Counted from the stretch's first letter, positions 1 through 6,570 are shown. The stretch is DNA of 7,462 bases from Nitrospira sp. (GCA_020697375.1 JAJFBJ010000139.1:1-7462), one strand, 5' to 3'. Numbers and translations are program-made. Notes: a model not told the origin generated them from the sequence alone.

Positions 1-231
1 GATATGTTCATGAGTGGCCTGGGATCTTTTGAAATCATCCAGAAAGCCCTCGTCGCCGGCGTTCCCATCGTAGCCTGCGTCTCAGCTGCCTCCAGCCTCG
101 CTGCGCAACTCGCCTGGGAATTCAATTTGACGCCTGTCGGCTTCCTCCGAGGCAAACGGTTCGTTGTGTACACAGGAAAGAGCGTGTGCGGTCAGCACGT
201 ATATCAAGACTCATACCCAACCCATTGCTGA
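1..231 (+). CDS. fdhD: FdhD C-terminal part (formate dehydrogenase accessory sulfurtransferase), 5' end outside the window
   Basis: The reading frame is open from base 1 and matches the end of FdhD, the cytoplasmic protein that passes sulfur from IscS to the molybdenum cofactor of formate dehydrogenase. Visible family features are SFEIIQKALVAGVPIVACVSAASSLA, corresponding to E. coli SYEMVQK...VSAATTLA, then NLTPVGFLRGKRFVVYTG, corresponding to NLTLVGFCKPGRATVYT. The motif usually reads SxRxSxE; here it reads SGLGSFE, with Leu in place of the usual Arg. The conserved part ends at about base 176. A further 18 residues up to the stop at 229-231 look unlike FdhD, so the native stop may be lost and the tail fused to inserted DNA. 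The catalytic CxxC loop would lie upstream of the window, so whether the gene is functional cannot be judged. Identification is firm; intactness is not. Confidence 0.85.
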   Translation, partial: DMFMSGLGSFEIIQKALVAGVPIVACVSAASSLAAQLAWEFNLTPVGFLRGKRFVVYTGKSVCGQHVYQDSYPTHC

Positions 232-446
232 CCTTCACGTGAAGCGCTATTCGCAGACCAAGAATGGGAGACAGGAATACCAGCACTTTGAATGCGTGGC
301 ACTGATCGAAGTGGATACGCATCGGACTTTCCAGTAGACTCGCCCACCAACGGATTGCTGAGGCTGCCTTACCGTGCTGCAACTCACCCACCCTCAACTA
401 CTGGTTGGGTGATAAACGATTAGACATCAAAGATGCCTGCCACTAG
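177..446 (+). pseudogene. Frameshifted coding remnant, possibly the N-terminal piece of an IS transposase
   Basis: In a second frame, about 176-337, the DNA reads as plausible protein, including the stretches HVKRYSQTKNGRQEYQHFE and CVALIEVDTHRTF, before a TAG at 335-337. Reading resumes in a third frame at about 333, including LNYWLGDKRLDIKDACH, and stops at 444-446, just inside the next gene. The pattern KRxxxxKNGxxY is like the start of some IS4-superfamily (IS1634-like) transposases, and LIEVDTHRTF is like the core of others. No DDE motif, terminal inverted repeat or target duplication is visible. The position directly at the 3' end of fdhD fits an old insertion followed by deletion. The family assignment is weak; the claim that this is decayed coding DNA is somewhat stronger. 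Confidence 0.3.
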
Positions 447-1707
447 CCGTGTGACGGGCGATGTGACTTTCCGTGAAATAGAAAATATGGCAGCAAATCT
501 TCTTCGCCAAACGTGGACGAATCTTGATTCGCATGAATTGAGGCTCCTTTTGGATAAGCGCATCGGAGGTCCCGGCCAGTACGATGGAATTTCTGACAAT
601 AAGTTCTATCTTCCGCTTGCGGGGTCGTCCTGTCGAATCGGGCTCATGTTTTGCCACAAGAAGATCGTCGCCATAGAACCTGGCCCAGCGTTCGATGCTT
701 CGGAGTGGGATCGGATTTGCCAAGAGATCGAGAGATCGATTCTTGCTGGGTCACTGAAGGTAGGACGCGAGTACAGTTTCAGTAGCTTCCGTGTGCTAGG
801 TTCGTGGCGGGGAGACCGTTCAGGGGTACAGATTCTTCCGGCGCCGGATGATGCACCACGCGCCCCTGTCGAAATGGCTGATCACCCGTTCATTCTTGAG
901 CTATCAATACAGGCGAGCGACTTTCGGCCGGTTACTGATCATCGTAGAATGCGGGAGCACCGCAATCTGACGTTTCTCCTCAACGTTCTGCTTGCCGGAC
1001 GAACGAGCCTCCAACCCCGACGATCCGAACACTTGTGGGCACTTGTCCCTCGCAACGACGACCGCCCTGAGATCAATGAGATCAAATGGGTTCAGCAATT
1101 CTTCTTCGCGAAGCTAGGCAAAGTGGTAATCGATGTACTTTCGCCACCCGCCAGCCAGAAGCTTGATGAGATGGAGCCCGAAGAGTATTACGGCCAGGTC
1201 GGCCACGATGGAAAAGGTTTGCGCATCCCTGCCGATCTTGATCAGTCGATTTGTCACTACCTGCAGCTTTCACCGAAGAACCGCGCCAAGTTCGACCGCG
1301 CTACCTTCTGGCTGGACATGGCCTCTCGCCAATGGACAATCTCTATTTCCTCATCTTTCGCGTCTCTCGTCTCAGCAGTCGAGTCATTAACTGACCGCGG
1401 CACTACTCACCGAGTTTATTGTGAAGAGTGCAAGGGCGATTGTCAGCACGAAGTGCCGGGTGTCACGGAGAGATTCCGAGCCTTCATTGAGAAATACGCC
1501 CCTGGCGCCGCTCTCACGAAGCGCCGGAATGAGATGTACTCGCTTCGTTCAGGAATTCTTCACGGAAGCGACTTGATGCAACTCGATCAAGACCTCGCTT
1601 TCGGGTGGGATCCCCCTTGGTGGAACGAACGTGAAATCCATTCGGAGCTATCGGCTCTGACGAGGGTTGCTATGAGAAATTGGCTGAAGAATCCGTCGGC
1701 AATTTGA
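433..1707 (+). CDS. Large protein with C-terminal Apea-like HEPN domain (putative RNase/defence protein)
   Basis: This 424-residue soluble protein has no signal peptide or membrane segment. The C-terminal 120 residues look like an Apea-like HEPN domain: a helix around residues 300-320 (SSSFASLVSAVESLT), a cluster C330-x2-C333-x3-C337-x-H339 that could bind metal, and the sequence LRSGILHGSDL, where R372 and H377 form the RxxxxH motif of HEPN ribonucleases. HEPN proteins are commonly RNases in toxin, abortive-infection and other defence settings; that role here is inference. The first 290 residues are unrecognised, mixed alpha/beta in character and with several Trp. The ATG at 433 has no clear Shine-Dalgarno; an in-frame ATG at 487 (residue 19) is equally possible. 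The gene stands alone, with decayed DNA before it and an orphan antitoxin after it. It might be an ordinary hypothetical protein outside any system. Confidence 0.75.
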   Translation: MPATSRVTGDVTFREIENMAANLLRQTWTNLDSHELRLLLDKRIGGPGQYDGISDNKFYLPLAGSSCRIGLMFCHKKIVAIEPGPAFDASEWDRICQEIERSILAGSLKVGREYSFSSFRVLGSWRGDRSGVQILPAPDDAPRAPVEMADHPFILELSIQASDFRPVTDHRRMREHRNLTFLLNVLLAGRTSLQPRRSEHLWALVPRNDDRPEINEIKWVQQFFFAKLGKVVIDVLSPPASQKLDEMEPEEYYGQVGHDGKGLRIPADLDQSICHYLQLSPKNRAKFDRATFWLDMASRQWTISISSSFASLVSAVESLTDRGTTHRVYCEECKGDCQHEVPGVTERFRAFIEKYAPGAALTKRRNEMYSLRSGILHGSDLMQLDQDLAFGWDPPWWNEREIHSELSALTRVAMRNWLKNPSAI

Positions 1708-1749
1708 GAGGGAAAAAGGTACCGGAGCCTTTTAGTTGCTGCAGTACGT

Positions 1750-1777
1750 CCCGTCCCTGTTCAGCAGCACGGGCGGG
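1750..1777 (+). terminator. Possible stem-loop downstream of the HEPN gene
   Basis: An imperfect 10-bp stem (CCCGTCCCTG against CACGGGCGGG, two non-Watson-Crick positions, one of them G-U) with an 8-nt loop begins 43 bp after the stop of the HEPN gene. No proper T-run follows, only GGTTTTGTTTG some 14 bases later, so it is a weak terminator candidate. Confidence 0.2.
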
Positions 1778-1857
1778 CTCTACGCTGCTGGTTTTGTTTG
1801 ACCAAACCGGCAAGCTGATTGCGTTTGGGGGAGGACGTGGGCCGTCACAATGCCGTG

Positions 1858-1869
1858 GATAAGCTTATC
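1858..1869. promoter_or_regulatory. 12-bp perfect palindrome, candidate operator of the antitoxin gene
   Basis: GATAAGCTTATC is a perfect palindrome ending 46 bp before the antitoxin ATG. Ribbon-helix-helix antitoxins usually repress their own operon by binding short palindromes near the promoter, so this is a natural candidate site. A smaller repeat, GTTTG-AC-CAAAC at 1796-1807, lies further upstream. No convincing -35/-10 pair could be picked out. Confidence 0.35.
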
Positions 1870-1901
1870 GGCTGGGCCTGTTGGACTACAGTAGCATCTG
1901 T

Positions 1902-1908
1902 GAGGAGG
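1902..1908 (+). promoter_or_regulatory. Strong ribosome binding site of the antitoxin gene
   Basis: GAGGAGG lies 7 bases before the ATG at 1916 and is a near-perfect Shine-Dalgarno. It fixes the start of the small antitoxin gene and argues that the gene is, or recently was, translated. Confidence 0.85.
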
Positions 1909-1915
1909 TTCACCC

Positions 1916-2131
1916 ATGGCCGTTTTGACCGTGAGACTCGATGAACAAACGGATCGGAAACTGCAAAAGCTCGCGAGGGAGAGCGTGCGCCCGAAGAGCT
2001 GCTTCATTAAGAAGGCGCTAGAACTCTATCTTCAGGAGTATGAGGATTATCAGATCGCCTTGGCTCGGCGTGTCGATAAGGACGATGAGGTGCTCACCCT
2101 TGCGCAAGTGAGAAAGGCGCTTGGCGTTTGA
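1916..2131 (+). CDS. Ribbon-helix-helix antitoxin (RelB/CopG-like), without an intact toxin partner
   Basis: This 71-residue protein has the layout of a RHH antitoxin: a beta strand at residues 2-8 (AVLTVRL), helix A at about 10-23, the turn RPKS, helix B at about 26-40 (SCFIKKALELYLQ), and a C-terminal toxin-wrapping tail (EYEDYQIALARR...LTLAQVRKALGV) typical of RelB-type partners. It would act in the cytoplasm as a dimeric DNA-binding repressor that also neutralises a RelE/ParE-type RNase or gyrase toxin. The start is set by GAGGAGG 7 bases upstream. In such operons the toxin gene normally overlaps or follows within a few bases, but no toxin-sized frame follows; the next intact gene is on the other strand. 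It may be a solitary antitoxin, a remnant, or one acting on a toxin elsewhere. Confidence 0.8.
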   Translation: MAVLTVRLDEQTDRKLQKLARESVRPKSCFIKKALELYLQEYEDYQIALARRVDKDDEVLTLAQVRKALGV

Positions 2132-2212
2132 ACTGCGTTTCAGGAAGACGCGAACCCATTGATTGATGTCACAAGTTCAGGGAAGAGTTCTTCTATAACG
2201 CCAGGGACAAGG
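2121..2212 (+). pseudogene. Possible relic of a RelE-type toxin gene
   Basis: Overlapping the antitoxin stop, a TTG at 2121 opens LAFELRFRKTRTH before TGA at 2160-2162. This resembles the first strand of RelE toxins (for example MAYFLDFDERALKEW). Further on, a different frame contains KFREEFFYNARDKV followed by a stop, loosely like the RelE C-terminal KRExxxVYxxA. The total length is far short of a toxin of about 90 residues, so most of the gene would have been deleted. Both matches are short and may be chance. Confidence 0.2.
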
Positions 2213-2301
2213 TATGACGGCGTGTCACCAAAGACTTTCGACCACTTTTATTTCCCTCTTAGTGGGGTGTCTGTAAAATCGAGTGGAGAGTCAGGGTTAG
2301 C

Positions 2302-3363
2302 TCAGGAAAACATCCCTTCCGCCAGCCATTCAGTCTGGTAGACAGTCCAGAAGTCTACCGCCAACGCCTCTTCTACATATTTATAAGGTAAGTAACCGTA
2401 GCCTTCCTGGCCCCAGTCCTCGCCCCAGGAGTTGCGGAATATTAGACAGCCCTCGTTTGCCTTCTTGCCAAGAGCATCTTCAATTTGAACATTGTCGTCG
2501 TAACCCACCGCCAAGACTGCATGCCCACCTTGCAGCTTGTCCGTGGACGTAGGATATGGCACATAAGGAGATTGAGTAAGAGAACTGTACACAGGGAACC
2601 CGAAGCAGACTACAAAACCAGCCGCAAGTGACTGCTTGACCTCATCCAAGGTTTGTTTGCCGGTGGCATTGTAAGGATCCAATCGTGCGTACAGCATTGC
2701 CTTGAAATTATTGGCATAGCTGTAGAGAAATGCATCCGGCTCCTCCTCATAACGACTGATATCATAGGGGCAATGCTGTTCCGGGGGCACGCCAAAGCCA
2801 GCAGCGGCCTTAATTGTAGACCGAATGTGGGCACCGGTGTCCCCAGTCCAGCCAAGCAACCGACGGGTTACTTTGTACAAGAATAGGCGTGACAGGTCGG
2901 TGTGCTCACCAAGGCCGCGTCGCATCATGTATTCCAACATGCCTACCACAGCATGTGCGGTACATGAGCCGAGTGAGTCTTGATTTTCTATGGGAGAGCA
3001 ATATTTTCGGTTGTCTACCCGATCCGGGATGTTAGCTTTTTGAGGCGAAGCCAAAAGTGCTTTCGCTTCTTTCAATGGTTGCCTGAATTCCGCGGTGTGT
3101 AGATTATGATCGCGGAAGTCCGGGATGTCTGGTTGCCAGCCGCCAGCGACATGGTGCCGACCGGAGCGTGGAATAATCGGACCACCACCTGCCCTCAGAA
3201 TAATGGCACCACCGCGGGCTCGTGGAATGACATCATCGCTGCCAACACGAAGAATGATAGGACCGCCCCCTGCACGGGGGATAACGACGCCTCCTCCAGC
3301 TCGAGGAATGATAAGCCCTCCACCCGCTTTTAACCCGACTCCTTTTTTCTTCATTTTTCCCAT
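2302..3363 (-). CDS. Papain-like (C1A family) cysteine protease with N-terminal 9-residue repeats
   Basis: From the start at 3363 the product is 353 residues. The catalytic domain covers about residues 115-340 and shows the papain set in order: Q128 of the oxyanion hole and nucleophile C134 in NQDSLGSCTAHA, H281 in GGHAVLAVGYDD, and N311 in FRNSWGEDWGQEGYGYL. GWQPDIPDFRDH at about residues 75-86 is the short motif often found ahead of bacterial C1A domains. Residues 13-66 are six tandem 9-residue units (AGGG-IIPR type). No signal peptide is visible, so the protein is either cytoplasmic or exported by another route. An ATG at 3408 is in frame, but the ATG at 3363 has GGAGG 9 bases upstream and avoids overlap with the upstream gene, so I prefer it. 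It is the second gene of an operon with the lipoprotein gene. The natural substrate cannot be read from sequence. Confidence 0.9.
   Translation of the reverse strand: MGKMKKKGVGLKAGGGLIIPRAGGGVVIPRAGGGPIILRVGSDDVIPRARGGAIILRAGGGPIIPRSGRHHVAGGWQPDIPDFRDHNLHTAEFRQPLKEAKALLASPQKANIPDRVDNRKYCSPIENQDSLGSCTAHAVVGMLEYMMRRGLGEHTDLSRLFLYKVTRRLLGWTGDTGAHIRSTIKAAAGFGVPPEQHCPYDISRYEEEPDAFLYSYANNFKAMLYARLDPYNATGKQTLDEVKQSLAAGFVVCFGFPVYSSLTQSPYVPYPTSTDKLQGGHAVLAVGYDDNVQIEDALGKKANEGCLIFRNSWGEDWGQEGYGYLPYKYVEEALAVDFWTVYQTEWLAEGMFS
3166..3327 (-). repeat. Six tandem 27-bp repeats encoding 9-residue AGGGxIIPR units
   Basis: Inside the protease gene, six consecutive 27-bp units encode AGGGLIIPR, AGGGVVIPR, AGGGPIILR, VGSDDVIPR, ARGGAIILR and AGGGPIIPR. 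Period and register are exact while the bases have drifted, as expected for an old in-frame expansion kept under protein-level selection. The fourth unit is the most divergent. Confidence 0.9.
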
Positions 3364-3372
3364 ACGACGATA

Positions 3373-3377
3373 CCTCC
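3373..3377 (-). promoter_or_regulatory. Ribosome binding site deciding the protease start
   Basis: Read on the minus strand this is GGAGG, 9 bases before the ATG at 3363-3361. It lies in the 19-bp gap after the stop of the lipoprotein gene (3383-3385), which supports the shorter protease start and a two-gene operon. Confidence 0.7.
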
Positions 3378-3382
3378 GTTCA

Positions 3383-4930
3383 TCACAACTTAGCTTTGCC
3401 CTGATCATTTAGTCGGAAAATACCAGGCGTGTCAGTTACTGTCTCTAGATCAGCGGAAGTGAGGCTGCGCAGTGCTACCATTTTCCCGGAATCAGTGGGG
3501 TTGAGGATCGGCAAATTCACTATGATCTCGGCTAAGGCTTCGAGAATAGCGGCGTTCTTTGCTTCGGCGTTGCGGCGGCCCACTGAGCCATCGGCTGCGG
3601 TGAGCGGGTCAATTTGCTGCACCCAGAACAGTGCATAGTCTGATGATGTCCTGAAGGAAGGATCTCGTCCAACACGGCGCGTCGCCTCCGCTGCAACCCG
3701 GCGTTGTTCGAGCGCAGATTTAAGAGAGGCCGCAATGGCATCTACTTCGGGACCAATACGCTCGCTGAGGGAGGCATCGGAAGGATTATCGAGCAGTTTG
3801 GTCAGCTGGCGGGCATCGCGCTCGGAGGCAGCCTTAAGTGCTTCCGGTTCCAGCCCAAGCGGTAGACCCGGCACTACGGAAAGCACGACATATGTGCGAT
3901 CGGTGAACCGCTGGCGAATGCCGTTGACGAGCGAAAAGTCGACAAGCCGGTTTGGCCCAGCACAAAGTCGAACTGTCGCATTATCCAACTCAGCGTTCGT
4001 TTGGCTGTCCGTGATTTTTCTGACGATACGGTAGAGATAACCCCCTTCGTAGCGAAGGTCTTCCTCCACGATGTATGCATGACTGGTGCTGTCCGTATAC
4101 GACGATTTGAAGTACTCTTGTGAATAGTCCATATCCAAGACGCTGACCTCCAACCCACACGCATTTTTCCGACCGCTGAAGCGCTCCTCCAACTCGCGTT
4201 TCAGGATGGCATAGGACCCTGTGCGCAGTGGCGATACTAACGACACCATCTTATCGTGGCGTTGCTTGGGTTCCTGTATCCGGTCGAGAGTGGGGTCGCC
4301 GGTGGAAGCCTTGCCGATGGTGCTTATGGGAAATAAGGTTAAATCGAAGCGAAGCTCAAAGTCGTCTTCATTCATCGCATTAATGCCTTTGGCAATCGCC
4401 ACGGCGACAGCAATGGCAGGCGCCGCTTGTGGCTTCGTGGTGGCTGCTGTTGTACCGACCGTATCGATGATCTTCGAGGCCAGCGCTTTCTGCTCTTTAT
4501 CGAGTTCCACAATGAACAGCTTTATCCGCAGAGGAAACCCCTTGAACGGAGTAGGCCCATAGAGCACGCGGTCCGCTAAACCCAAGTTCACACCCGCTGG
4601 CGAATTGCGCTCGTTATAGAGCACCTTCGTTATGGCGGTTTCGGGATTATCCGTACCATCGTCAAAAATTTGGACATACATCAGGACGTGTGGACTGCTG
4701 GTCTCTTTAAGGTATTTTATGAAGGCCGTGTTGAGAACAAGGGCGATGATTTCACCCTTGTGTGGAGTCACCAAATTGGGGGGCGTCGTATCCAGAGTAT
4801 CTCGGTCGAGCAACTGTCCTTTGTCAGGAGCAATCCCGTAGACAAGAGGTTCACCGGTAATGATGTGTTGAGAGGAGCACGAGGCTATTAGAGGAACGAG
4901 AATGATCAGTAGATAAAGTAGGCCTTTCAT
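3383..4930 (-). CDS. Predicted outer-membrane lipoprotein of unknown function
   Basis: This 515-residue protein starts with a classic lipoprotein signal: MKG, a hydrophobic run LLYLLIILVPLIAS, and a lipobox IASC with the lipidated Cys at residue 18. Ser at the next position favours the outer membrane in a Gram-negative cell. AAGGG lies about 8 bases before the ATG. Residues 60-205 look beta-rich (IIALVLNTAFIKYL, HVLMYVQIFDD, FPLRIKLFIVELD, FELRFDLTLFPI), with an Ala-rich helix at about 160-185. Two Cys at 258 and 323 could pair in the periplasm. The C-terminal third (about 360-480) is Ala/Glu/Arg-rich and probably helical, with SSDYALFWVQQIDPLTAADGSV near 429-450. I do not recognise the family. 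The protease gene follows after 19 bp, so the two are probably co-transcribed and may share a job at the envelope. Confidence 0.8.
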   Translation of the reverse strand: MKGLLYLLIILVPLIASCSSQHIITGEPLVYGIAPDKGQLLDRDTLDTTPPNLVTPHKGEIIALVLNTAFIKYLKETSSPHVLMYVQIFDDGTDNPETAITKVLYNERNSPAGVNLGLADRVLYGPTPFKGFPLRIKLFIVELDKEQKALASKIIDTVGTTAATTKPQAAPAIAVAVAIAKGINAMNEDDFELRFDLTLFPISTIGKASTGDPTLDRIQEPKQRHDKMVSLVSPLRTGSYAILKRELEERFSGRKNACGLEVSVLDMDYSQEYFKSSYTDSTSHAYIVEEDLRYEGGYLYRIVRKITDSQTNAELDNATVRLCAGPNRLVDFSLVNGIRQRFTDRTYVVLSVVPGLPLGLEPEALKAASERDARQLTKLLDNPSDASLSERIGPEVDAIAASLKSALEQRRVAAEATRRVGRDPSFRTSSDYALFWVQQIDPLTAADGSVGRRNAEAKNAAILEALAEIIVNLPILNPTDSGKMVALRSLTSADLETVTDTPGIFRLNDQGKAKL

Positions 4931-5736
4931 AAGTATATCCCTTCAACGCAATAGACCGTCGACATCGTTTCAACTTTGAGCTGCATTCCGTATTGGGCTT
5001 ACCGTAGGATGCCCTCACTTTTGTTCGGACGGTCGGAGTATCTTGCTGGACATTGACCAAACAACACGTCAGATGCCTGCTGCTGCTGTCCTCCTTGTGA
5101 TTCCCACTTTGCTTTTGAAGAAGCACAGCTCCAGTCATACATCGCCCACTGCACGACACCAAAGCGAGCGCCATCGCATTCAGACGAGCATGCCGGGGAA
5201 GAACAACGGGGTCGGAAGTCTTTATCTTAGGATCTCGTAGTCCAGCCGCCTACCTCCGTGGAATTCAACCCGCCGGTTTCACAGCGTCCATGCTGACCCT
5301 GTGTCCTGCCACACCGGACGTAATTGCAGTTTCGCACTGACATGCACGTCAGTGAGACAGCAAGGCACGTGCCAGAAAGATTACTTAGAATCCTTCCTTG
5401 CCTTATTCAGACGATACGAATGGACGTATTTTTTCTGGAAGAGAACTCAGGAGAGGAAACTGTATCCAAAGGAATAGCCGACGGTATCGAAACAGATACG
5501 ACCAGGCGAAGAAAGGTATCGAGAATCTTTTCCGTTGAACACGGCATTGGATCCGCGATGAAACAGCTCTATTGCACCCTGGCTGGAAGGGATGGGCACG
5601 ATGATTGGAACCAGAGCGACCATCACTGCCTGGTCTCCCTTCACCTGGTGGTAGCCTGAGTCCTGCTTCGGGATTTACGCAGCGGCTCGGGGCGCACGAG
5701 GTGCCGGCAGTGAACGAACAGAATGAGTATGCCGAT
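4931..5736. other. About 800 bp without a convincing gene
   Basis: Short open frames occur on both strands, but none has a good ribosome binding site or a recognisable family. The nearest to a candidate is a 65-codon minus-strand frame at 5447-5644 with a GTG start and a hydrophobic stretch near its N-terminus. The promoter of the lipoprotein/protease operon should lie in the left end of this segment, but I could not pick a convincing -35/-10 pair. Two palindromes at 5335-5373 are listed separately. Confidence 0.5.
5335..5354. repeat. Inverted repeat with 7-bp arms
   Basis: CACTGAC and GTCAGTG are perfect arms around a 6-base centre (ATGCAC). Ten bases further on, 5364-5373 is GGCACGTGCC, a perfect 10-bp palindrome. 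Two palindromes this close in non-coding DNA could be protein-binding sites, but no gene start lies nearby to assign them to. Confidence 0.4.
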
Positions 5737-6153
5737 TCAGAGCATCTGAATGACGACTGCACGGAACGCTCTGAGATCATCCAGGTGGGTTCGAATGACC
5801 TCGTGCACCTGACCGTAGTCGATCTTCCAATACATGTGCACCAACAGATTGGGAAACCGCGCCATCTGCTGCAGTCGCCCAGTAAGATCGGGCGAAAGCA
5901 GGCCGGCTTCATGAAGTGTTCCAAAGCACCCGGCGTAGTCCTCGGGAACCTTGTGGAGGCGTTTCGCCGTCACATGATAACAGAGCGCCAATGCCGCCTC
6001 GATCGCAACCAGCAGACGATAACAGGCGATGTCGAGCCGGTCTTGATCGGCGAGAAATTCTTCGCGCGACAACGGCTTGAACCGCTCCAGCCGGACGACG
6101 GAATCTTCAATCTCAGCGCAGCGTGCGCGTATGAGGTCGGCATTGAGATTCAC
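5737..6153 (-). CDS. hepT: HepT-family HEPN toxin (DUF86), catalytic Arg position replaced by Pro
   Basis: This 138-residue all-helical protein has the usual HepT length. HepT is the RNase toxin of MntA-HepT pairs. The family motif is RNxxxHxY within sequence like ARFRNLLVHxYW; here it reads MARFPNLLVHMYWKIDYGQVHEVI. N102, H106 and Y108, the Tyr that MntA AMPylates in characterised pairs, are kept, but P101 stands where the catalytic Arg is expected. The codon is CCC (5851-5853); one base change from CGC would explain it. R99 two residues earlier could still give an R-x6-H arrangement. The start is a GTG at 6153-6151, overlapping the antitoxin stop as GTGA, which indicates translational coupling; AAGGA lies about 12 bases upstream. 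Family assignment is firm; RNase activity is doubtful. Confidence 0.88.
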   Translation of the reverse strand: MNLNADLIRARCAEIEDSVVRLERFKPLSREEFLADQDRLDIACYRLLVAIEAALALCYHVTAKRLHKVPEDYAGCFGTLHEAGLLSPDLTGRLQQMARFPNLLVHMYWKIDYGQVHEVIRTHLDDLRAFRAVVIQML

Positions 6154-6566
6154 GCAGCATAGGCGTCCTTGGTCGCCTGCCGGAGCAACGGGCTTGCATC
6201 AAGATAATGGCGCGTCGTCTCTTCGATGAGCGATGCTAGACGTTCATCATCCCGGTTCATAATCAGCTGCCCCCTGAGCACATGATAAAGAAAGGAAGTT
6301 GGAGCCTGATTCAGGATGCGGACATCGACGGGAAGTTGCGCGCAGGCGCTGAGGCGGGCGGCCATGGTCACCATGCTCTGCATGGATCCTTCAGGGCCGA
6401 TGGCATCGAGATAGACACCGATATCGATATCGCGGAATGATGCTGCATCCAGAAACGACCCATGGACATAGGCAAACGCTACATCACGCTCCAACGCCAA
6501 CTCTTTAGCGAGCTGCAGAATGAGACCCTGGCGTTTTTCCCTCTCCATGCCGTAGCGTCGACTCAT
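6150..6566 (-). CDS. mntA: MntA-type nucleotidyltransferase antitoxin
   Basis: This protein of about 138 residues carries the minimal nucleotidyltransferase fold. YVHGSFLDAASFRDIDIGVYLD contains the Gly-Ser (residues 36-37) and the two metal-binding aspartates D46 and D48; D81 in PVDVRIL is a likely third acidic residue. In characterised pairs MntA transfers AMP units from ATP to the Tyr of the HepT motif and so silences the toxin. A GTG at 6569 is in frame, but GAGGGGG at 6577-6571 sits well spaced for the ATG at 6566 and too close for the GTG, so I chose 6566. Its stop overlaps the hepT start. The gene lies about 140 bp downstream of a thpR remnant on the same strand. All key catalytic residues appear intact, in contrast with its partner. 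Confidence 0.88.
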   Translation of the reverse strand: MSRRYGMEREKRQGLILQLAKELALERDVAFAYVHGSFLDAASFRDIDIGVYLDAIGPEGSMQSMVTMAARLSACAQLPVDVRILNQAPTSFLYHVLRGQLIMNRDDERLASLIEETTRHYLDASPLLRQATKDAYAA

Positions 6567-6570
6567 CACG

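Noticed and set aside
1680..1862. 60-codon plus-strand frame overlapping the end of the HEPN gene
   Set aside because: Its start lies inside the HEPN gene and the sequence looks like read-through of non-coding DNA; no family is recognisable.
3166..3327. CRISPR-like array of 27-bp repeats
   Set aside because: The repeats are directly tandem without spacers and are in frame within the protease gene, encoding a 9-residue protein repeat.
3125..3412. Proline-rich plus-strand reading frame
   Set aside because: It is the antisense shadow of the Gly-rich repeats of the protease gene and has no ribosome binding site.
4851..5174. Minus-strand frame with a lipobox-like LVSC near its start
   Set aside because: It overlaps the start of the well-supported lipoprotein gene in another frame, lacks a clear ribosome binding site, and its sequence after the first 20 residues looks non-coding.
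5447..5644. 65-codon minus-strand frame with a hydrophobic N-terminal stretch after hepT
   Set aside because: It depends on a GTG start without a good ribosome binding site and matches no known family; I could not separate it from chance.
5324..5659. 111-codon plus-strand frame
   Set aside because: It needs a TTG start with no Shine-Dalgarno, runs across the palindromes, and its protein sequence resembles no family.
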